A stretch of DNA of 64,000 nucleotides from Erysipelotrichaceae bacterium 66202529 (GTDB taxonomy: Bacteria; Bacillota_I; Bacilli_A; Erysipelotrichales; Erysipelotrichaceae): assembly GCA_017161075.1 (NCBI GenBank), contig CP046174.1:930001-994000 (forward strand), in the 5' to 3' direction. Positions 16,528 to 25,431 of the stretch are shown one piece after another (position 1 is the stretch's first letter; each line of letters opens with the position of its first letter). Under the pieces are notes generated by a model that ran no database searches, was not told the DNA's origin, and saw only the letters and a program-made list of their open reading frames with translations. The position numbers were made by a program, and so were the translations under genes.

Positions 16528-17367
16528 ATGGCAGAGCAGGTATTTCTTCCACCCTCCGGTATCCGTCTGGTTTTAAGTGATTTAGATGGCACACTGTTGC
16601 ATGATAACAAGCAGGTATCGTCCTATACGATTGCGATGCTTCAAAGGCTTAAAGAGCAGGGATATTTATTTGGTGTTGCGACAGGACGCCCCTATGAGGT
16701 TGTTCAGCACAGATTAAAGGAATGGAAGCTTGATACGCTATGTGATGTGGGAATCTTTGACAATGGTGCTGTCATCTATACCGCCGGTAAACATCTGATA
16801 AAAAGGGATGTATATTTAAAGCATGAGGATATCCAATATCTGCTGCGCTTGTTTTCAAAACAGGATGTTGGAATTGGAGTACACGAGGATGGCTTATGTG
16901 CTTCCAGTCTTCATCCGCTCATGAAGCGGCTGCTAAATTCTCATAGCGGTTGTTTTCAGAAAATAGATTTTACAAGTCACATATTTACACATGCAACCAA
17001 ATTTCTGATATTTACAGAAGAGCATATAGCTGATGTGAAAAAACTGGGTGAGTTACATCAGGATCGTTTTCTGTTCCTGCAGACTGACAGCTATATTTAT
17101 GAGGCTGTCCATAAGAAAAACAGCAAGCTGGAGGGATTACTGGAGCTGCTGCAGAGTCTGCCGGCAATAGATATAAAGCAGGTGCTGGTATTTGGAGATG
17201 GGGAAAATGATATAGACGTTATGAAGGCTTGCGGGTATTCTGTCTGTATGGAGAATGGCGATAAAAGGGCAAAGAATATCGCCGATTCCATAGCCTTGAG
17301 TAATGAAGAGGATGGGGTTGCACATTTCATCGAAGATCATATATTGTCCAATGCTGTAAGCAATTAA
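16528..17367 (+). CDS. Cof-type HAD phosphatase
   Basis: 279 aa. Motif I DLDGTLL has the nucleophile Asp18 and acid/base Asp20, and motif IV is VFGDGENDIDVMKACG. The large C2 cap marks the Cof/YidA group that removes phosphate from sugar phosphates and cofactors. It is the last gene of the operon and starts 1 nt after the activase stop. ATG 16507 is an alternative start inside the activase frame. A role in dephosphorylating the product, or a toxic phosphosugar, of this pathway is inference. Confidence 0.85.
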   Translation: MAEQVFLPPSGIRLVLSDLDGTLLHDNKQVSSYTIAMLQRLKEQGYLFGVATGRPYEVVQHRLKEWKLDTLCDVGIFDNGAVIYTAGKHLIKRDVYLKHEDIQYLLRLFSKQDVGIGVHEDGLCASSLHPLMKRLLNSHSGCFQKIDFTSHIFTHATKFLIFTEEHIADVKKLGELHQDRFLFLQTDSYIYEAVHKKNSKLEGLLELLQSLPAIDIKQVLVFGDGENDIDVMKACGYSVCMENGDKRAKNIADSIALSNEEDGVAHFIEDHILSNAVSN

Positions 17368-17453
17368 GCATATATTCTGTTTGGGATTGAAAGTCTTTAG
17401 CAGCCATATTGAAATAAGGCAGTAGTTTTGAATATATGTTAAGGTATAGCATG

Positions 17454-17477
17454 AAAAAACGTCCAATCTGGGCGTTT
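17454..17477 (+). terminator. terminator of the PTS/glycyl radical operon
   Basis: ACGTCC / GGGCGT stem within an A-run and a T-run (17454-17476). It is the only strong stop after the HAD gene. Confidence 0.8.
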
Positions 17478-18052
17478 TTTAGCTTCTATTGATACAAATA
17501 ACAGGAATCGAGAGTTTGCTGACTAACCTTTATTTTGCATGAAATAAGCCAAAATATGATCAGTTTTGAGTTCGCGAAACAGATTGTATATAGCTAATTA
17601 TGAAAGAAATAAAACAGAAGTTTCGGCTTATGTCTATAAAACTACGTATTTCAATAAAAGAAGCATACCGATATTTTAAGAGGTAAAAGTTACATTTAGA
17701 CAGGAAGCTTGTATTTTTTAGCTTCTAAACATCAAGATAAATGATACAATATTTAGAATGTTATGAAGCAAATTGGAAATGAATTCATATAATGATTGAA
17801 ACAGTATTATCTAATCCATCCTCATAAGGTTAAGAAAAGAGGAAAATTTCAAAACACCAATTTCTGATTTCAAATCAGCCATATTAAAACAACACCATGT
17901 TTTTTTTGCAGATAACGATAAGTAGTTAGCGCATGCCTATCGTATTAAAGTGATAATCCATCTATTTGTTTTTGAACTGTGCTTATTCTTGGTTAGCCTA
18001 TATGGCAATTACTGAAGATTATTATTTTCACATGAACCAGCTGCATACATGG
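17478..18052. other. gene-free spacer
   Basis: About 575 bp, very AT-rich, with no frame that has a ribosome site and no structured RNA that I recognise. Confidence 0.5.
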
Positions 18053-18090
18053 AAAGCAGCGACAGTGCTATTCGCATCCGTCGCTGCTTT
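18053..18090 (-). terminator. hairpin at the end of the LysR gene
   Basis: Perfect 11-bp arms AAAGCAGCGAC (18053-18063) and GTCGCTGCTTT (18080-18090). The stop codon of the LysR gene overlaps the proximal arm. The T tail on the minus strand is short. Confidence 0.6.
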
Positions 18091-18976
18091 AAGTATATGC
18101 TTGAGTAAGCTCTTTTTTCATTTCATTGATTAGTAATTCAGCAATAGGAGTAAATACCTGATATTTCTTCCATATGATATACATTTTTGTTTCCAAGAGC
18201 GGATGTAACGGGCGAAACGTCAAAGGACTGTTCGTACTTGTATCAATCAATTTATCAAAGGTCAGCATATATCCAGTTTCCTCTTTCACAAATATGGATC
18301 CATTATAGGCAAGGTTAATAGTGCCTGACAAATTTAACTGATCCAACTTTTCACCGCACCACCTTGGGATATCCACTTCCATAGCTTGTGCGGAACATAT
18401 AAGGGGCAGACCTATGATATCTTCTACTTCAATCCTGCTCTTAACTGCTAAAGGATCATCTTTTTTCATAACAAGTCCCCATACATTTGTTTCCGGGACT
18501 TCAATATAGTTATACTTCGATAAATTAGGCGGCTCTACGATTACCGCAAAATCAATGAGTCCTCTATCAAGGCGTTCTATAACCTGCTCCGTATTTCCAC
18601 TTGTTAAGTGATAGCGAAATAGTGGATAATTCTCTCTAAATTTTTTTATGATGCGAGCGAGGTATTTGATTTGATGAGATTCAGCACACCCAATATATAC
18701 TTCACCACCCGTTATAGTATCAAGAGCACTAAATTCATCGATTGTTTTATCAATCATATCCAAAATATCCTCGGTCCGCTTACGCAGCAGCATACCCTCA
18801 TCAGTAAGGCTTAAACCCGCACTTTCACGGTGGAATAATTTTTTTCCAAGCTCTTCCTCTAATTCTTTCATTTGCTTTGATAATGTCGGCTGTGATACAT
18901 GCAGCGTTTCTGCAGCCCTTGACATATTACCGATTCTGGCGATTTCCAAAAAGTAACGAAGAACACGTATTTCCAT
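18089..18976 (-). CDS. LysR-family transcriptional regulator
   Basis: 295 aa. The N-terminal winged helix is typical (MEIRVLRYFLEIARIGNMS and AAETLHVSQPTLSKQMKELE), followed by a two-lobed effector domain. The start at 18976 follows AAGGAGGTCATG. The longer frame to 19075 has no ribosome site and crosses the operator region. It is divergent from the small protein/alcohol dehydrogenase/flavodoxin-aldo-keto reductase operon, so it very likely controls that operon. The effector is unknown. Confidence 0.9.
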   Translation of the reverse strand: MEIRVLRYFLEIARIGNMSRAAETLHVSQPTLSKQMKELEEELGKKLFHRESAGLSLTDEGMLLRKRTEDILDMIDKTIDEFSALDTITGGEVYIGCAESHQIKYLARIIKKFRENYPLFRYHLTSGNTEQVIERLDRGLIDFAVIVEPPNLSKYNYIEVPETNVWGLVMKKDDPLAVKSRIEVEDIIGLPLICSAQAMEVDIPRWCGEKLDQLNLSGTINLAYNGSIFVKEETGYMLTFDKLIDTSTNSPLTFRPLHPLLETKMYIIWKKYQVFTPIAELLINEMKKELTQAYT

Positions 18977-19015
18977 ATGACATGACCTCCTTGTTTCATC
19001 CTTAGTATACTCAGT

Positions 19016-19032
19016 ATAACAATTAGTGTTAT
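19016..19032. promoter_or_regulatory. inverted repeat near the LysR promoter
   Basis: ATAACA-N5-TGTTAT, a perfect 6-bp inverted repeat between the divergent genes, possibly a second regulator site. Confidence 0.35.
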
Positions 19033-19055
19033 TCCTGTAAAGAATAATATGATAT

Positions 19056-19080
19056 AAGCTATAAGTATTAGACATAGCTT
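19056..19080. promoter_or_regulatory. LysR-type operator (T-N11-A)
   Basis: AAGCTAT, 11 nt, ATAGCTT: a perfect 7-bp dyad with the classical LTTR box spacing, midway between the LysR gene and the operon starting at 19119. Confidence 0.65.
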
Positions 19081-19118
19081 GCCTTGAACAATATAATCAA
19101 AGTGTAGGAGGTGAAAGA

Positions 19119-19352
19119 GTGGCAGAAGCGACAGATAGACAAGGTATTATACATCAAAACTTAGAAGATGCGGGCTGTGATGAAGAGCTAATTATAAAAT
19201 GCATGTCTTTTGTAAAAGACGGAAATGCGCAAGATATGTTGCCACTGCTTAAAAGCTATAAGTGTGGACTGCTTGGCAAAGTTCGAAAGGAACAGGAACA
19301 AATCGATTGTCTTGATTTTTTAGTTTATTCAATACAAAAAGAAAATATATAG
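19119..19352 (+). CDS. small protein ahead of the alcohol dehydrogenase
   Basis: 77 aa, starting with GTG 8 nt after GTAGGAGG. It has a helical pattern with three to four Cys (in GCDEEL, IIKCMSF, YKCGLLG and IDCLDF) and no transmembrane segment. I do not recognise a named family. Its place at the head of a LysR-controlled redox operon, and its cysteine content, hint at a redox role, but this is only inference. Confidence 0.75.
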   Translation: MAEATDRQGIIHQNLEDAGCDEELIIKCMSFVKDGNAQDMLPLLKSYKCGLLGKVRKEQEQIDCLDFLVYSIQKENI

Positions 19353-19363
19353 GAGGACTGTTT

Positions 19364-20536
19364 ATGATAAACTTTAATTTTAATAATTCAACAAATCTTT
19401 ATTTTGGCAGAGGAATGCTGAATCAGCTAAGTGAGTTAGCTATGCCTGGAAAGAAAGCAGCTGTGCTTACCTCAAATGGAAAATCAGCAAAGGTAAATGG
19501 AACGCTTGATCGTACCCTTGAACAGCTTAGAATAGCAAACGTAGAGACAGTGGTATTCGATAAGATTATGGAAAATCCTGTTCGTGAGATTATCATGGAA
19601 GGTGCTGCGTTTGCAAAAGAGAATGCTTGCGATTTTATAGTTGCTCTTGGTGGAGGTGCCGTACTTGACAGCTCCGTGGCGATTTCAGCAATGGCGACTA
19701 ACGATGGAGATCTGTGGGACTACGTTGTTGGAGGTACAGGGAAAGCCTTGCCACTTAAACATGCTGGACTTCCAATCGTAACGATTACAACGACAGCTGG
19801 AACGGGTTCTGAAATAAATTGTTGGGGTGTTATCTCTAATTTAGAAACAAAAGAAAAAATAGGGTTTGGCAATCCGATTCTTACACCTGTAATGGCATTG
19901 GTGGATCCAGAGCTTATGGTTACAATACCACCAAAATACACGGCTTATCAGGGCTTTGATGCATTGTTTCATAACACTGAGGTAATGATGTCCAAAGGAA
20001 TAAATATTTTAAGCGAAACGATTGCTCTTTCAGCTATTGAAAATATTGCTAAATATTTGCCTCGTGCAGTTAAGAATGGCAGGGATATCGAGGCAAGAGA
20101 GCATATTGCTTATGGCAGCACAATGGCAGGTATGACGATGCAGCTTACCTCAACTACTGCACAGCACAGTATGGAGCATGCTATGAGTGCATATCACCAT
20201 AATCTGCCTCATGGCGCAGGACTGATCATGATTTCAAAAGCATTTGCTGAGTATTTCATTGAACAGCATGCTTGTGATGACCAATTTATCAAAATGGCAA
20301 AAGCGATGGGTATAAAAGCTGCCGATAAGCCGGAGGATTTTATCACTGCTCTTGTTGCCTTACAGAAAGCCTGTGATGTTTCGGAGTTGAAAATGAGTGA
20401 TTATGGGATTGAAAAATCAGAGTGTATGACGTTAGCGATAAATGCCAGGGAAACAATGGGTGGTTTGTTTCTTGCGAATCCTTGTGAATTAAATGATGAG
20501 GCTTGTGCAGGCATTTTTGAAAAATCATACAGATGA
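19364..20536 (+). CDS. iron-containing alcohol dehydrogenase
   Basis: 390 aa, full length for the family. The nucleotide-binding GGGAVLDSSVAI is at about 96-108 and the TTTAGTGSE motif at 142-150. Metal ligands are likely Asp199 and His203 (FDALFH), His268 (QHSMEH) and His283 (LPHGAGL). It resembles the butanol/YqhD-like branch, which reduces aldehydes with NAD(P)H. AGGAGG lies upstream. It forms an operon with a small protein and a flavodoxin/aldo-keto reductase, suggesting detoxification or reduction of a carbonyl compound. Confidence 0.9.
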   Translation: MINFNFNNSTNLYFGRGMLNQLSELAMPGKKAAVLTSNGKSAKVNGTLDRTLEQLRIANVETVVFDKIMENPVREIIMEGAAFAKENACDFIVALGGGAVLDSSVAISAMATNDGDLWDYVVGGTGKALPLKHAGLPIVTITTTAGTGSEINCWGVISNLETKEKIGFGNPILTPVMALVDPELMVTIPPKYTAYQGFDALFHNTEVMMSKGINILSETIALSAIENIAKYLPRAVKNGRDIEAREHIAYGSTMAGMTMQLTSTTAQHSMEHAMSAYHHNLPHGAGLIMISKAFAEYFIEQHACDDQFIKMAKAMGIKAADKPEDFITALVALQKACDVSELKMSDYGIEKSECMTLAINARETMGGLFLANPCELNDEACAGIFEKSYR

Positions 20537-20611
20537 TTAAGAAACTGATTTTATGATGCAGAATTAAAGATTTTGGACTATCTTTACGATAAAGGATGAG
20601 GAGTGAAAACA

Positions 20612-20872
20612 ATGATGAAGCGGACAATCTCTATATTTATGATCGTAGTTTCAATGTTAAGTCTAACTGCTTGCAGCAAGAAATTAGGGCAGTCAGATAA
20701 TGCTTCAGAAGCTCAAATATCAGCAAATGAGAAAGGAGGCGGGACAGTGAATAACAAAACTTTGGTTGTGTATTTTTCTGCTACAGGAACAACAAAGCAG
20801 CTTGCAGAATATGCAAAAGAGATTCTTAATGCCGATATTTATGAGATCGTACCAAAAGATCCATATTCATAG
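20612..20872 (+). pseudogene. N-terminal part of an interrupted flavodoxin lipoprotein
   Basis: 86 codons. There is a signal peptide with lipobox LSLTAC (Cys21), a linker, then the start of a flavodoxin fold (LVVYFSATGTTKQLAEYAK, the FMN-phosphate loop). It ends at an in-frame TAG (20870-20872), after KDPYS. The reading frame continues without shift into the next feature, whose first residues complete the same domain. The start at 20612 follows GAGGAG; GTG 20603 is possible. This looks like one gene broken by a nonsense change. Confidence 0.8.
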
Positions 20873-20878
20873 GAGGAT

Positions 20879-22063
20879 TTGGCTTACTATACAGATGGAC
20901 GTGCGGATAAAGAACAAAATGATAAAAATATACGCCCAGAAATTTCAGGCAGCATCCGAAATATGAAGCAATATGATACGATTATCTTAGGATATCCCAT
21001 CTGGCACGCTCAGGCGCCAAGGATCATAAGCACTTTTCTTGAAAGCTATGATTTTTCAGGGAAAACTATTCTGCCATTTTGTACCTCTCATAGCAGTGAC
21101 ATAGGTTCTAGTGCTACTGATCTTCATTCACTTACAAATAGCGCAACTTGGTTAAATGGACAGCGCTTCTCCTCTGATACATCCAAAGAAGAGATAACAA
21201 CTTGGCTTGAAAATAACGGATTGTCGACGACTTCAGCAGGACAGATTGGAAAGTTTAATTTCGATCAGCAAACTGTGCTCTTGAATAGTGGTTATGAAAT
21301 GCCGATTCTAGGTATAGGCACTTACAGTCTTTCAGATGAAGACTGCTATAATTCGGTAACAGCCCATTTAAATAGTGGTGGTCGTTTAATTGATACAGCA
21401 TTTATCTATCATAATGAAGCAGCAGTAGGCAGAGCCGTTAGAGACTCAGGGGTGCCTAGAGAAGAAATTTTCGTTATGACCAAGCTCTATCCTAACCAAT
21501 ATGCAGATGCTGCGAATGCTATTGATGAAGCTTTCGTTCGTATGGGGCTTGATTATGTTGATATGATGCTTTTACATCATCCTGGGGAAAATGATGTTGA
21601 CGCATATAAGGCTATGGAGCAGGCTGTTAAGGATGACAAGATACGCTCGATTGGTTTGTCTAACTGGTATGTGGAAGAATTAGAGAGCTTTTTGCCACAG
21701 GTTAATATTACACCAGCCCTTATACAGAACGAAATACATCCTTATTATCAGGAAAACGATGTCATCCCTTATATTCAAAAGCTTGGAATTGTTGTACAGG
21801 GGTGGTATCCATTCGGAGGCAGAGGGCATACTGCAGAGCTTTTAGGGGATGATACAATCTCCGCTATTGCCAAAGCTCATAATGTGTCTTCAGCTCAGGT
21901 AATATTACGCTGGAATTTACAGAAAGGTGTTATTGTTATACCAGGTTCCAGCAATCCCAAGCATATTAAGGAAAATCTTGATTTATTCGGCTTTAAATTG
22001 ACACAAAAGGAAATGAAGCAGATACAAGAGCTTGATCGTAATGAAAAATATGATTGGTATTAA
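20879..22063 (+). CDS. flavodoxin C-terminal part fused to aldo-keto reductase
   Basis: 394 codons, in frame with the preceding fragment across one TAG. Residues 1-115 are the rest of a flavodoxin (MKQYDTIILGYPIWHAQAP and KTILPFCTSHSSDIGSS). Residues 130-394 are an aldo-keto reductase with the catalytic set Asp (LIDTA), Tyr (FIYHNE), Lys (VMTKL) and His (LLHHPGE), plus the C-terminal GVIVIPGSSNP cofactor loop. TTG 20879 lies only 2 nt after AGGAGG. ATG 20960 is another possible restart and would still leave the reductase intact. Readthrough of TAG is the other option. Confidence 0.75.
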   Translation: MAYYTDGRADKEQNDKNIRPEISGSIRNMKQYDTIILGYPIWHAQAPRIISTFLESYDFSGKTILPFCTSHSSDIGSSATDLHSLTNSATWLNGQRFSSDTSKEEITTWLENNGLSTTSAGQIGKFNFDQQTVLLNSGYEMPILGIGTYSLSDEDCYNSVTAHLNSGGRLIDTAFIYHNEAAVGRAVRDSGVPREEIFVMTKLYPNQYADAANAIDEAFVRMGLDYVDMMLLHHPGENDVDAYKAMEQAVKDDKIRSIGLSNWYVEELESFLPQVNITPALIQNEIHPYYQENDVIPYIQKLGIVVQGWYPFGGRGHTAELLGDDTISAIAKAHNVSSAQVILRWNLQKGVIVIPGSSNPKHIKENLDLFGFKLTQKEMKQIQELDRNEKYDWY

Positions 22064-22136
22064 GCTGAATACTATATGAAGGCTTTACCAATCGTTGCGG
22101 CCTGCTTGATATGCTTACATAATGTATGAATATATA

Positions 22137-22165
22137 ATAAAAAACGCCCGATTTGGGCGTTTTTA
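22137..22165. terminator. bidirectional terminator
   Basis: AAAACGCCC / GGGCGTTTT with a 5-nt loop, with A and T tracts on both sides. It serves the aldo-keto reductase operon (plus) and tRNA-Leu(GAG) (minus). Confidence 0.9.
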
Positions 22166-22173
22166 GTTTCCAT

Positions 22174-22259
22174 TGGTGCAGACGATGAGATTTGAACTCA
22201 CACGAGCATACGCTCACTACCCCCTCAAAGTAGCGTGTCTGCCATTCCACCACGTCTGC
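22174..22259 (-). tRNA. tRNA-Leu (anticodon GAG)
   Basis: 86-nt class II tRNA on the minus strand. The acceptor is GCAGACG/CGTCTGC, the anticodon stem CTACT/GGTAG carries loop TTGAGGG (anticodon GAG), there is a long variable arm, and CCA is encoded. Confidence 0.95.
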
Positions 22260-22264
22260 ATATC

Positions 22265-22877
22265 TTAATTGCCTATTTATCATACTATATTTTCTAAGAA
22301 TAATCCAGATGTTTTTTCAAAAAAATGAGAGTTTTACCGAATAGCACGTTAGATACTCAAATCTTTGGATAGTAGATAAATGTCAGCATATGAGAGGGAA
22401 GGATACGATAGGCCCTGTTCCATTAGCTTCCTATTCTAGCAGCTCCTAGCTAATTCACATAGTTGTGAATAAAAACAGTATAAGGATTACTGCACTAAGA
22501 AAACAGAAACTGATGAATAACCTGCTATAGCATTGCTTGCTACATCAGTATCCTTCACTGAACTGAGCATTACAGAAACTTATGCTTACAGTAAAACGAA
22601 ACCGGATAACGGAATAGGCACGGCTTCATAATAAAAAAAGCGTGAAGCAGCGATGCGATGATATATCAGAAATCACGTAACCATACCGCAGCTCCACTCA
22701 TATTGTAAAAGCAGAATCAGCTGCATTTTGTCGAATTCATCATAATCTCATACAGAAAGATATAAAGGACCATGCCGCCATGGAATAGTGATACCGCTTA
22801 CGATAAAAAGTTCTTCAAAAATTCACATACTACACATATTATTCACACATTTATAGTAGATAATAGGGACACATAAA
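22265..22877. other. gene-free spacer
   Basis: About 610 bp with no frame having a ribosome site until 22892. I recognise no structured RNA. Confidence 0.5.
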
Positions 22878-22891
22878 GAAAGGTTGAAATC

Positions 22892-23251
22892 ATGAAAATG
22901 AAAAAAGAAATGAAAATCTCTAAGGCGAGTATTGTCTTTTATGTAGCTGCTGTTATTTTCCTTGCTATTGCCGCTTTTGAAATCTATCAGGCTTATCTGA
23001 CGGTGGAAAGCTATAAGACAACATATACCCTGCAGATGTCCGATATTCTGAATCTGTACTTTACTGGCTGTGTGCCATATTTCGGTTTTGCATTCCTGTC
23101 ATATGGAATCGGTGAAATTATGAAGAAAATCAACGATCTTACCAGCACGCTGCGTCTGTGTATGGAGGATGTAATTGAGGATGCACCACAAGAGGAACCG
23201 GAAGAAGAATTTTGTACAGAAGCAGTTTCAAATGAAGTTAAAAATGCCTAA
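22892..23251 (+). CDS. small membrane protein with acidic tail
   Basis: 119 aa. Two transmembrane segments (about 14-34 and 58-78) are followed by a cytoplasmic helix and a very acidic C-terminus (EDAPQEEPEEEF). GAAAGG precedes the ATG, and further in-frame ATGs lie 2 and 5 codons later. No family recognised. It stands alone between tRNA-Leu and the metallo-hydrolase. Confidence 0.8.
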   Translation: MKMKKEMKISKASIVFYVAAVIFLAIAAFEIYQAYLTVESYKTTYTLQMSDILNLYFTGCVPYFGFAFLSYGIGEIMKKINDLTSTLRLCMEDVIEDAPQEEPEEEFCTEAVSNEVKNA

Positions 23252-23407
23252 TTGACCGTGTGTGCGAGCATATGGTCTTTTTTTATAAAACAGGCATGAG
23301 CTTTTTGTTGATTTAACAGGGTACGGCTTTCCTGCATGGTAATGAGTAGTACTGTTAATAAAAGAGATAGAGTGCTATACTATTTGTAATAATCGGAGGT
23401 AAATATT

Positions 23408-24172
23408 ATGGAAGATTGGTTTCAGATCCAGCAACTGGATGACGCCACCTATGTCATTTCAGAGCCGAAGCACTATGAAGAAACAAACAGCTATCTTTTG
23501 CTTGGAACACAGCGTGCACTGCTGATTGACAGTGGTCTTGGCGTAGCTGATATGCGCACCATAACCAATCAGCTGACAGCACTTCCTGTAACCGTGGTTG
23601 CGACACATGTACACTGGAATCATATAGGAAGTCATGGCAGCTATGACACTGTACTGGTTCATGAGCTTGAACGAAGGTGGCTGGAGGGAGACTTTCCCCT
23701 GCCGCCTGCTGTGGTACGCAGCCAGTTGTTGAAAGAACCGTATCAGTTTCCGAAAGCTTTTAACGCGGATGCCTATACCGTGTGGCAGGGACATGTGAGC
23801 GGTATTGTACAGGATGGTGATATCCTTGATTTAGGCGAACGCCGTATCAGCATTTTACACACACCAGGACATGCACCTGGGCATATGTGCTTCGTAGACA
23901 TGGAGAGAAGCTGGCTGTACAGCGGCGATCTTCTGTATAAGGGAACGCTCTATTGCGATTATCCATCTACAGAGCCGCTGGATTATTTACACTCCTTGCA
24001 AAGGCTTTGTACTCTTGCGATTGATCGTATCCTTCCAGCTCATCATACACTAAATATCCCGGTTACCTGCATACAAGCTGTAACAGCTGCATGGGAAGAC
24101 TTGCAAAAGAAGGGGCTGCCGCACCATGGCAGCGGACAATTTTCCTATGAGGATTTCTCCATCCGGCTGTAG
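23408..24172 (+). CDS. metallo-beta-lactamase-fold hydrolase with altered metal motif
   Basis: 254 aa. The metal motif, usually HxHxDH, reads H67-V-H69-W-N71-H72 here, with Asn in place of the Asp that binds the second metal. Other ligands are present: TPGHAPGHM, YSGDLLYKG and a C-terminal PAHH. The fold fits glyoxalase II-like hydrolases acting on thioesters or lactones. The Asp-to-Asn change may weaken the second metal site or change the chemistry. CGGAGG precedes the ATG. Confidence 0.85.
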   Translation: MEDWFQIQQLDDATYVISEPKHYEETNSYLLLGTQRALLIDSGLGVADMRTITNQLTALPVTVVATHVHWNHIGSHGSYDTVLVHELERRWLEGDFPLPPAVVRSQLLKEPYQFPKAFNADAYTVWQGHVSGIVQDGDILDLGERRISILHTPGHAPGHMCFVDMERSWLYSGDLLYKGTLYCDYPSTEPLDYLHSLQRLCTLAIDRILPAHHTLNIPVTCIQAVTAAWEDLQKKGLPHHGSGQFSYEDFSIRL

Positions 24173-24290
24173 GCCGATAAAATTAGTTCAATGCCGTTTG
24201 TCTGCACATATCCGTTATGGTAAGGGGCAGAGGTTAAACAAAGGCTATACAAACAAATCAGGCCGGATAGACGGATAGCGTTTATCCAAT

Positions 24291-24345
24291 CAAAATAAAA
24301 AACTGAGAAGGCGGGATACATACATCCCTTGTCTTCTCAGCTTTT
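24291..24345 (-). terminator. terminator of the hom-lysC-asd operon
   Basis: CTGAGAAG / CTTCTCAG stem with an inner GGGAT/ATCCC stem, followed on the minus strand by six T. Confidence 0.85.
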
Positions 24346-24353
24346 GGCTTCTG

Positions 24354-25370
24354 TTATCTTTCCTTTTCCTGTATGACCAGCTCGGCGATCTGAACTGCAT
24401 TCGTAGCGGCACCCTTTCGTACCTGATCTCCACAGCACCAGAAGCTCAGTGCATTGGCATGATTGCTCATATCCTCGCGAATCCGTCCTACAAATACCAA
24501 ATCCTGATCTGTCGTATCCAGCGGCATCGGATAAACCATATTTTGAGGATCATCCACAAGCTTCACACCCGGTGCATTCTGCAGCAGCTCCCTAGCTTTT
24601 TCTACGCTGATTTCCTTCTCGAATTCCACCATGATGGATTCGGAATGGGAGCGGATGACCGGCACCCGAATACAGGTGCAATTCACACAAAGCTCAGGAT
24701 TGCCCATGATTTTTCTTCCCTCATTCTGCATCTTCATTTCCTCACTGGAATACCCGGCCTCATTGAATCCGCCAATCTGCGGAATCAGATTGTAGGCAAT
24801 CTGATACTGGAAGGTATTGACTTCAACCTCTTTTCCATGCGCCAGCGCTCCAACCTGCTGGTTCAGCTCGCGGATCCCATTGACACCGGCACCACTCACA
24901 GCCTGATAGGTGGAAACGACCATACGCTTAGCATTTGCATATGCATGCAGCGGCTGTAATGCAACCAATGCGATAATTGTTGCACAATTCGGATTTGCGA
25001 TAATGCCGTGATGCTCCCGTACAGCCTGCGGATTCACCTCCGGTACAATCAAAGGAACATCCTCATGCAAACGGAACGCAGAGCTGTTATCCACAACGAT
25101 TGCACCCTTTGCGGCAGCGATGGGAAGATACTTCTCCGCAATATCATTTTCTGCGGCTCCCAATACGATATCCATACCGTCAAAGCTGTTCTCTGTCGTT
25201 TCCTCAACGGTATACTCCTTTCCTGCAACGGTGATTTTCTTTCCGGCACTTCTGGCACTTGCCAAAAGATGCAGTTCACTGACAGGGAAGTCACGCTCCA
25301 TCAGAATTTTAAGCATTTCCTGCCCGACAGCGCCTGTGGCACCGAGTATTGCGACCTTGTATGTTTTCAT
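24354..25370 (-). CDS. asd: aspartate-semialdehyde dehydrogenase
   Basis: 338 aa. The NADP-binding GATGAVGQEM is near the N-terminus. The catalytic Cys129 is in ANPNCATI, and the dimer/substrate motif is near QAVSGAG. It reduces aspartyl phosphate to aspartate semialdehyde, the branch point to lysine, threonine and methionine. It is last in the hom-lysC-asd minus-strand operon, 61 nt after lysC. GGAGAGAG precedes the ATG. Confidence 0.97.
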   Translation of the reverse strand: MKTYKVAILGATGAVGQEMLKILMERDFPVSELHLLASARSAGKKITVAGKEYTVEETTENSFDGMDIVLGAAENDIAEKYLPIAAAKGAIVVDNSSAFRLHEDVPLIVPEVNPQAVREHHGIIANPNCATIIALVALQPLHAYANAKRMVVSTYQAVSGAGVNGIRELNQQVGALAHGKEVEVNTFQYQIAYNLIPQIGGFNEAGYSSEEMKMQNEGRKIMGNPELCVNCTCIRVPVIRSHSESIMVEFEKEISVEKARELLQNAPGVKLVDDPQNMVYPMPLDTTDQDLVFVGRIREDMSNHANALSFWCCGDQVRKGAATNAVQIAELVIQEKER

Positions 25371-25431
25371 TTCACTCTCTCCTCATATTCTATCTATATG
25401 TCTGTATACCTGTTTTGTTCATCTGTAAGCG

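Noticed and set aside
19364..22063. Iron alcohol dehydrogenase as part of the glycyl radical pathway
   Set aside because: Tempting because related pathways end in a reductase, but it is separated by a terminator, a 600-bp gap and a LysR regulator with its own operator.
21993..22283. Minus-strand frame with ADVVEWQTRYF-type translation
   Set aside because: It is a translation of the tRNA-Leu(GAG) gene and its flanks, a well-known annotation artefact.
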